From NCBI GenBank assembly GCA_902763555.1, contig CACWSI010000004.1, positions 1-37,715 of the forward strand: a stretch of DNA of 37,715 nt, read 5' to 3'. Position numbers and translations under genes: made by a program. The DNA comes from an uncultured Erysipelotrichaceae bacterium. Its GTDB lineage: Bacteria; Bacillota_I; Bacilli_A; RFN20; CAG-826. A model generated the notes under the pieces. The model did not search any database, was not told where the DNA came from, and saw only the letters and a program-made list of their open reading frames with translations. This document shows positions 33,784-37,715 of this stretch, one piece after another. Each line of letters starts with the position of its first letter. Positions within the stretch are counted from its first letter, which is position 1.

Positions 33784-33850
33784 GCTACAATGTAGCATTA
33801 ATCTCTGCTACCAATGCCAAATATGGTAGCCATTAGACCAGAGGGAGGTA
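33784..33850 (+). promoter_or_regulatory. Structured rpsF leader, candidate S6:S18 autoregulatory RNA
   Basis: The leader starts with hairpin GCTAC-AAT-GTAGC (33784-33796) and then GCTACCA/TGGTAGC (33807-33813/33824-33830) with a ten-base loop. CTCTG (33803-33807) can also pair with CAGAG (33839-33843), next to the ribosome-binding site GGGAGG (33843-33848), closing a stem with bulge CATTAGAC. Many bacteria have a leader here that binds the S6:S18 complex and shuts translation. The published CCG bulge is not evident, so assignment is tentative. Confidence 0.55.
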
Positions 33851-33856
33851 TATAAA

Positions 33857-34147
33857 ATGCGCAATTATGAAATTATGTACATTTTGAAGGCCGACTTAGA
33901 CGAAGCCGCTCGTGAAGCTGAAATGGGCAATATCCAAAAGCTCCTTGAAAAGAACGGCGCCAAGGTTAACAACACAGATACCAAGATGGGTTTACGCGAA
34001 TTAGCGTACGAAATCAAGGATCAAACCAAAGGTTTCTATGTCATCCTCAAAGTGGAAGCTGATGAGGCTGCACTTTATCAATTCAATCGTAAAGTCAAAA
34101 TCAATCCAGCCGTGTTACGTCATCTAGTTACAGTTGATCAACAATAA
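33857..34147 (+). CDS. rpsF: Ribosomal protein bS6
   Basis: 96 aa. The start MRNYEIMYILKADLDE and RELAYEIKDQTKGFYVILK near 48-66 are diagnostic for bS6 of the small subunit, which pairs with bS18 on 16S rRNA helix 22-23. GGGAGG stands before ATG. The gene order rpsF-ssb-rpsR is the standard one; ssb follows after 13 bp, so all three are co-transcribed and open to S6:S18 feedback at the leader. Confidence 0.97.
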   Translation: MRNYEIMYILKADLDEAAREAEMGNIQKLLEKNGAKVNNTDTKMGLRELAYEIKDQTKGFYVILKVEADEAALYQFNRKVKINPAVLRHLVTVDQQ

Positions 34148-34160
34148 GGAGGACAATTAC

Positions 34161-34583
34161 ATGGTTAATCGTGTACTCTTAATGGGTCGCTTAGTTAAGG
34201 ACCCAGAATTAAGAAAAACCAATTCTGATGTTAGCTTTGCTACATTCACTCTTGCCGTGGACAACCGCGTGAGAGAAGCTGATGGCACAAGGGGTACAAT
34301 CTTCATTGATTGTCGTGTCTTCAGAGAACAAGCTGAAAGCTTAGTTAAGAACACCAGAAAAGGTAGTAGGATCGCAGTTGACGGCAGTCTCAATCAAAGA
34401 AACTTTGAACGCAAAGACGGAACAAAAGGTAAAGTAATTGAGGTCATCGTTGATAGTGTGACATTCTTAGATCCTAAGAAAGACGCACCAGCGGAAGAAC
34501 CAAAATTCGATGATGTTCCAGCTCAGTCCAGCGGCAATAATCTTGACTTAAATGACTTGCCAGATGACGATCTTCCATTTTAA
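34161..34583 (+). CDS. ssb: Single-stranded DNA-binding protein
   Basis: 140 aa. The OB-fold covers about residues 1-105: MVNRVLLMGRLVKDPELRKT, then FATFTLAVDNRVRE, FIDCRVFREQAE and RIAVDGSLNQRNFERKDGTK. A disordered acidic tail ends in DDDLPF, the conserved tip that recruits replication and repair proteins. AAGGAGG lies 8 nt before ATG 34161; an upstream in-frame start at 34134 would overlap rpsF and lacks such a site. Confidence 0.97.
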   Translation: MVNRVLLMGRLVKDPELRKTNSDVSFATFTLAVDNRVREADGTRGTIFIDCRVFREQAESLVKNTRKGSRIAVDGSLNQRNFERKDGTKGKVIEVIVDSVTFLDPKKDAPAEEPKFDDVPAQSSGNNLDLNDLPDDDLPF

Positions 34584-34602
34584 TTAAAAGAAAGGGAAAA
34601 TT

Positions 34603-34830
34603 ATGGCATTTAGAAAAGTTAGACCACATAAAAAAGTATGTATCTTCTGCAAGAACAAATCTAAATTCATTGACTACAAAGACGTTGAACTCTTAAAGAC
34701 AATGATTACCCCAAACGGTAAGATTTCCACCAGAAGAGCTACAGGCACATGCGCCAAGCACCAAAGAGAATTAGCCAAAGCTATCAAAAACGCTAGATTC
34801 ATGGCTCTTCTCCCATACGTTGCTGACTAA
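34603..34830 (+). CDS. rpsR: Ribosomal protein bS18, zinc-ligand form
   Basis: 75 aa. [19 protein letters not shown] near 11-29, [19 protein letters not shown] near 44-62 and the terminal MALLPYV identify bS18. Cys12 and Cys15 with Cys50 and His53 form a likely zinc site, so this is the Cys-bearing version; many bacteria carry a Cys-free paralogue for zinc shortage. Last gene of the operon, followed by foldable non-coding DNA and a terminator. Confidence 0.96.
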   Translation: MAFRKVRPHKKVCIFCKNKSKFIDYKDVELLKTMITPNGKISTRRATGTCAKHQRELAKAIKNARFMALLPYVAD

Positions 34831-34836
34831 TTACGG

Positions 34837-34982
34837 TCTTCATGTGTTAGGACAGTCGCAATTTGCCTCAGTTGACTAAAAATGACTTTCCTCGCAAGGC
34901 ATTAGTCGGAGCATATGAAGAAGTCCTAAATCTAGGGCTAAATCAATGTAAATTAAGTCGTCTATAATGGGCGGCTTTTTTT
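34837..34982 (+). ncRNA. Candidate structured RNA downstream of rpsR
   Basis: This gene-free stretch has strong complementary segments: TCTTCATGTG (34837-34846) with CATATGAAGA (34912-34921), TTAGGAC (34847-34853) with GTCCTAA (34923-34929), GACTAA (34874-34879) with TTAGTC (34902-34907), and TGCCT (34864-34868) with AGGCA (34897-34901). Each pair of helices is in a-b-a'-b' order with almost no linker, so they look like competing folds rather than one knot. It ends in a terminator. It could be the 3' part of the rpsR message or a separate RNA; no promoter is clear and I recognise no known RNA family. Confidence 0.4.
34956..34982 (+). terminator. Terminator after rpsR and the foldable stretch
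   Basis: AGTCGTC (34956-34962), loop TATAATG, GGCGGCT (34970-34976), seven T. Closely resembles the terminator at 37449. Confidence 0.9.
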
Positions 34983-35158
34983 GTGCTGTCTGGGCGGTCT
35001 GTCTGGCGTCGTCAAGGTGTGCACGTTTCGTTGACTAAAAAAATTTTAATTTTCTCTTATTATGTAGTATAAAATTTGCATTTTTCTTAAATTAAATATC
35101 CTTTTCTTCTATAATAAAAGTGTTAATTAATATAGGAATTAATATAGGGGGTTTTCTT
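34983..35158. other. Intergenic region with GC-rich patch and repeat
   Basis: No gene seen. 34984-35030 is unusually GC-rich, with near-repeats of GTCTGG and GGCG. GTTGACTAAAAA at 35030-35041 repeats 34871-34882 exactly. From 35037 it is extremely AT-rich up to the lipoprotein promoter. Confidence 0.6.
35110..35115 (+). promoter_or_regulatory. -10 box of the lipoprotein gene
   Basis: TATAAT, with weak TTAAAT 17 bp upstream. Leader about 40 nt, ending in GGGGG before ATG 35159. Confidence 0.55.
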
Positions 35159-37153
35159 ATGAAAAGAAGAAAATTGATATTCTTAGGATTAATGCTTAGC
35201 GGGTTAATCCTCTCTTCGTGTGGCCATAATCAAGAGCCAGCAAAGCCAACAAAACCTGTTGAACCAACTTATTTAACAGTTAGTGAAGCGGTTGTTTTAG
35301 CTAATCAAGTGGGAACAGAAGGCACTAGTGAAAAGCAATATGTAACAGGAACAGTAAAAAGCATTAGCAATCCTACATATGGCGAAATGTATATCACTGA
35401 TGGCGTTAAAGACTTATATGTCTATGGCGTTTATTCAAGTGATGGCACAACAAAATATAGCGATCTAACAACTAAGCCATATACGAATGATGAAGTATTC
35501 TTATATGGATTTGTGAAAGCATATAATGGTAATCCAGAGATGGGAAAATCTTGGTTAATGAAAATGGTGCCTCATCAAGATGATGCTGATGTTCATGATT
35601 ATGAGTCAATGAATATTAATAACGCTAGAGGGGCAGCAAATAATAGTAAAGTCCTTGTTCAGGGAGTTGTTGCTACAATTACTTATTCTAACGGTAAAGT
35701 TCCTAGTGGTGTTTATCTCGTTGATGATACTTCTTCAATTTATGTCTATAGTCCAGAGATTGCTGGAAGAGTGGAAGTTGGTGAAGAAGTTAAAGTCGCT
35801 GGTACTAAAACCGAATACATCCTTGAAAGCGAACTTGGCTACGCTCAAACATTTGGCTATCAAGGTTCTATCCAATTAGATAAGGCAATCTTTGTAAGTT
35901 CTTTAGGAAAGAATAAATATTTCTTAAAGAGTTGGATACAAGAAACAACCATGAAAGATATCATGGAAACTCCATTAACAAATAACATTACAACTTTAAT
36001 TCATAAAGTTACTGCAATCGTTAATAAAGTTCCTGGAACAGGATTTGTTAACTATTACATTAATGATTTAGATAATGAAACAGGCTCATATGTTTATACA
36101 TTATGTAATGGAAGCGATTTCAATTACTTAGATGCATATGATGGAAAGATTTGCACAGTTTATGTTGCTGTTCATAACGCAAAATCAACAAACTCTGGCA
36201 TCTTCTATCGTTTAATGCCAATCAAAGTAGAAGAAAATACAACCTTCTCAATGACTGATGAACAAAAAGCACAATTTGCGTTAGATTATTACGCTTCTAA
36301 ACAATTCTTAGCGGAATATAGTTCTGATCCATCATTAGAATTATTTACTTCTATTAGTAATGAATATATTCCATTTAGTGATGTTGCAGTTTCTTATACT
36401 TCTAATAGTGAGCTAGTTACCTTTAATGAAGAAAACGACAAATTAGTTATGCATATCGCTAACGGTGTTGCTCAAGTTAATGTCACTATGACAGCAACAT
36501 ATAACGGAGTTACTGTTAATAAAGTCATTTCCTTTAAAGTTATTGATTCAGTACTTCCTGAAACAGAATCTATCGCTGATGTGATTAACGAAGAAGACGG
36601 TACTTCTGTTTGTGTTAAAGGAATCGTTATGTCCTCATTAGTGAATCAAACCGGATTCTATATCAATGACGGAACTGGAGTTATCGCAGTTAGAACCACT
36701 AAAGAAGAGATGAAAGGAATTGCCATTGGTAATGAAGTAGTAATGGAAGGTAGTAGAATACATATCGTCAAATCAGGATCTAGTAACGTTGGCCAATCCT
36801 GTATTGATAATGCGACATGTGTTGTTAACTTATTTGGCAACCATCCATATGATAAATCAACATTTATCACTAATATGACATTCGATGAAATCGTTACTAG
36901 TGAAAAGAATAAACAAGCAACAGAAGATTTAACATGTAATGTCTATGTTGCTAAATGTCATTTAAGAAAATCAGGTTCTCAATATTCTACAAACTATTAT
37001 TTGAGTAATGCTGCTCATGATAAAGAATTCTTGCTCTACGCTGGTAGTGGTACTCAATATTCAGCGTTTGATGCTTTCAGTGATGACCGTGAAATCACTG
37101 TTGAATTCATGCTTGTTGATTGGAATACCAACCACAATCTTAAATACACTTAA
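35159..37153 (+). CDS. Surface lipoprotein with about five OB-like modules and one Ig-like domain
   Basis: 664 aa. A lipoprotein signal peptide (MKRRKLIFLGLMLSGL) ends in the lipobox LSSC with Cys21, then a Pro/Lys/Glu linker. OB-like modules are judged by a repeated hairpin: GEMYITDGVKDLYVYG (75-90), GVYLVDDTSSIYVYS (184-198), VNYYINDLDNETGSYVY (297-313), GFYINDGTGVIAVRT (499-513) and TNYYLSNAAHDKEFLLYAG (611-629). Residues about 400-463 look like a bacterial Ig domain. Such OB lipoproteins are common on gut bacteria and may bind glycans or nucleic acids; no ligand can be named. I chose ATG 35159 for its GGGGG and intact signal peptide. Codon use is slightly more AT-rich than in the housekeeping genes. 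Confidence 0.87.
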   Translation: MKRRKLIFLGLMLSGLILSSCGHNQEPAKPTKPVEPTYLTVSEAVVLANQVGTEGTSEKQYVTGTVKSISNPTYGEMYITDGVKDLYVYGVYSSDGTTKYSDLTTKPYTNDEVFLYGFVKAYNGNPEMGKSWLMKMVPHQDDADVHDYESMNINNARGAANNSKVLVQGVVATITYSNGKVPSGVYLVDDTSSIYVYSPEIAGRVEVGEEVKVAGTKTEYILESELGYAQTFGYQGSIQLDKAIFVSSLGKNKYFLKSWIQETTMKDIMETPLTNNITTLIHKVTAIVNKVPGTGFVNYYINDLDNETGSYVYTLCNGSDFNYLDAYDGKICTVYVAVHNAKSTNSGIFYRLMPIKVEENTTFSMTDEQKAQFALDYYASKQFLAEYSSDPSLELFTSISNEYIPFSDVAVSYTSNSELVTFNEENDKLVMHIANGVAQVNVTMTATYNGVTVNKVISFKVIDSVLPETESIADVINEEDGTSVCVKGIVMSSLVNQTGFYINDGTGVIAVRTTKEEMKGIAIGNEVVMEGSRIHIVKSGSSNVGQSCIDNATCVVNLFGNHPYDKSTFITNMTFDEIVTSEKNKQATEDLTCNVYVAKCHLRKSGSQYSTNYYLSNAAHDKEFLLYAGSGTQYSAFDAFSDDREITVEFMLVDWNTNHNLKYT

Positions 37154-37196
37154 TTTTCAGTAAGCGTTGATAAAATGATTAGATACGGTTTGATAA

Positions 37197-37394
37197 TTGA
37201 AGAAAATTATTGATTATTGTGAAAAAAATGGAATCAAAAAATATGAAGTTCCAAAAAGAAAATTAAACATTAATAAGCTGTCTAACTCTATAAAACAAAT
37301 TGATCCAAACTTTGATCCAATAAAGGTGAGATTTTCCAATGATTTAGAACTAGTTAAACCATTTTCTTTGACAAATGAGGAAGGTAATTTTTAG
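37197..37394 (+). CDS. Uncertain short ORF (65 aa)
   Basis: Begins at TTG directly after an in-frame TAA, with no ribosome-binding site. The predicted peptide (KKIIDYCEKNGIKKYEVPKR at the start, FDPIKVRFSNDLELVKPFS near the end) looks protein-like in composition but matches nothing I know. It may be a decayed gene remnant, or chance. The terminator at 37449 could serve it or the lipoprotein. Confidence 0.25.
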   Translation: MKKIIDYCEKNGIKKYEVPKRKLNINKLSNSIKQIDPNFDPIKVRFSNDLELVKPFSLTNEEGNF

Positions 37395-37448
37395 ACAAAA
37401 CAGGAAAAATGGGTTTGGACGATCACACTTCAAAAAAGTAAGAAAATA

Positions 37449-37476
37449 AGTCGTCCAATAAGGGCGACTTTTTTTA
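37449..37476 (+). terminator. Rho-independent terminator
   Basis: AGTCGTCC (37449-37456), loop AATAA, GGGCGACT (37462-37469), seven T. Eight base pairs with one G-T. Confidence 0.93.
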
Positions 37477-37490
37477 GACTTAATCAATAT

Positions 37491-37550
37491 AAAAAAGGAG
37501 CCAAACCCACAATAACCACAAAGTAAGTTTGAGGAGCTCCGTTCTTGTGG
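37491..37550 (-). ncRNA. Candidate small RNA (about 60 nt) with own promoter and terminator
   Basis: Read leftward from a TATAAT promoter. The RNA starts CCACAAGAAC, then GGAGC (37540-37536) and CAAAC (37531-37527) pair with GTTTG (37506-37502) and GCTCC (37501-37497), leaving bulge TCCT, and a run of six or more T follows. CCACAA (37550-37545) can also pair with TTGTGG at 37521-37516 or 37512-37507, giving a pseudoknot or alternative fold. The exposed UCCUC resembles an anti-Shine-Dalgarno seed of trans-acting small RNAs. No ORF fits. No known family recognised. Confidence 0.55.
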
Positions 37551-37554
37551 CTAC

Positions 37555-37583
37555 ATTATAGCATATTTTTAAAAAGTGAATAT
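37555..37583 (-). promoter_or_regulatory. Promoter of the small RNA, with inverted repeat
   Basis: The minus strand has TGCTATAAT, a TGN-extended -10 (TATAAT at 37555-37560). Immediately upstream is an inverted repeat GCATATT...AATATGC (arms 37561-37567 and 37579-37585), which may be an operator. The -35 is poor (ATATTC). Confidence 0.6.
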
Positions 37584-37627
37584 GCTTAAGAATTAATTAA
37601 TAGTCGCCCGAAAAGGGGGCCTACGAC

Positions 37628-37697
37628 AATTAAAGTGGATTTAAGTGGGGACACCTAAATCTACCTGCCTAGGCTACAACATTAAAAGTGGAGACCC
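37628..37697. repeat. Cluster of AAGTGG repeats at the window edge
   Basis: Three related units: AATTAAAGTGGA (37628-37639), TTTAAGTGGGGAC (37640-37652) and ATTAAAAGTGGAGAC (37681-37695). The first and third are preceded by GCCTACGAC and GGCTACAAC, so about 21 bp is imperfectly duplicated. Also GTGGATTTA (37636-37644) can pair with TAAATCTAC (37656-37664). Spaced repeats like these occur at ends of IS21-type elements, but no transposase is in view. Confidence 0.4.
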
Positions 37698-37715
37698 TTC
37701 ACGCGTTATTGTGAG

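Noticed and set aside
34837-34929. A single H-type pseudoknot formed by TCTTCATGTG and TTAGGAC helices together
   Set aside because: Linkers of 0 and 1 nt cannot span helices of 7 and 10 bp, so I treat them as competing folds instead.
37561-37715. Known RNA such as tmRNA, 6S, RNase P or SRP RNA at the right end
   Set aside because: None of the conserved core sequences of these RNAs can be seen on either strand.
1-37715. CRISPR array, tRNA or rRNA genes
   Set aside because: No regularly spaced identical repeats, and no cloverleaf or rRNA-like sequences were noticed on either strand.

Overview
The window is 37.7 kb of AT-rich, gene-dense bacterial chromosome. The gene content and order (pth-mfd-rqcP-tilS-ftsH-dusB-lysS and rpsF-ssb-rpsR) are those of Bacilli. 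The mfd-to-lysS cluster is stripped compared with Bacillus: no spoVT, yabP/yabQ, divIC, hprT or hslO stands between the retained genes. TGA is a stop codon (at least three genes end on it) and Trp is TGG, so this is not a code-4 mollicute. Glycosyltransferases, UDP-galactopyranose mutase, amino-sugar genes and a DUF368/PopT undecaprenyl-phosphate transporter point to a cell with an envelope polysaccharide or wall. My best guess is an uncultured, non-sporulating, gut-type member of Bacilli (RF39/Erysipelotrichia-like). This is inference from gene content only.

Layout. 1-2.7 kb: amino-sugar operon (partial glmM, a GlmU-like left-handed beta-helix acetyltransferase, nagB) closed by a terminator. 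2.75-8.4 kb: accessory, defence-like island: a 51-aa antitoxin-like peptide, an HTH protein fused to a DUF3990/ADP-ribosyltransferase-like domain with an overlapping partner that carries a GNAT-like tail, a NERD nuclease-related protein with its own partner, a glycosyltransferase, an AbiEi antitoxin without its toxin, and an unassigned methyltransferase. 8.5-17.3 kb: envelope and export genes (anchored surface protein, low-molecular-weight phosphatase, heterodimeric ABC exporter with a palindromic operator in its promoter, glf, a second glycosyltransferase, a small membrane protein). 17.4-18.2 kb: a membrane-bound XRE regulator behind a long structured leader. 18.2-23.3 kb: leftward operon popT-galK-sugar transporter-GH2 glycosidase. 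23.4-33.6 kb: rightward housekeeping cluster. 33.7-34.8 kb: rpsF-ssb-rpsR behind a structured leader. 34.8-37.7 kb: a foldable non-coding stretch, a large multi-OB-domain lipoprotein, a short uncertain ORF, a strong small-RNA candidate on the minus strand, and an AAGTGG repeat patch running off the end.

The most interesting signals are (i) the HTH-DUF3990 gene and its GNAT-fused partner, (ii) a set of genes whose -10 boxes sit so close to ATG that their mRNAs should be leaderless, (iii) the operator that exactly fills the exporter promoter, (iv) the foldable leaders or RNAs at 17.4, 33.8, 34.8 and 37.5 kb, and (v) convergent gene pairs that overlap at their stop codons. No tRNA, rRNA, CRISPR array or intact transposase gene was seen. 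All calls rest on reading the sequence; no database search was possible.
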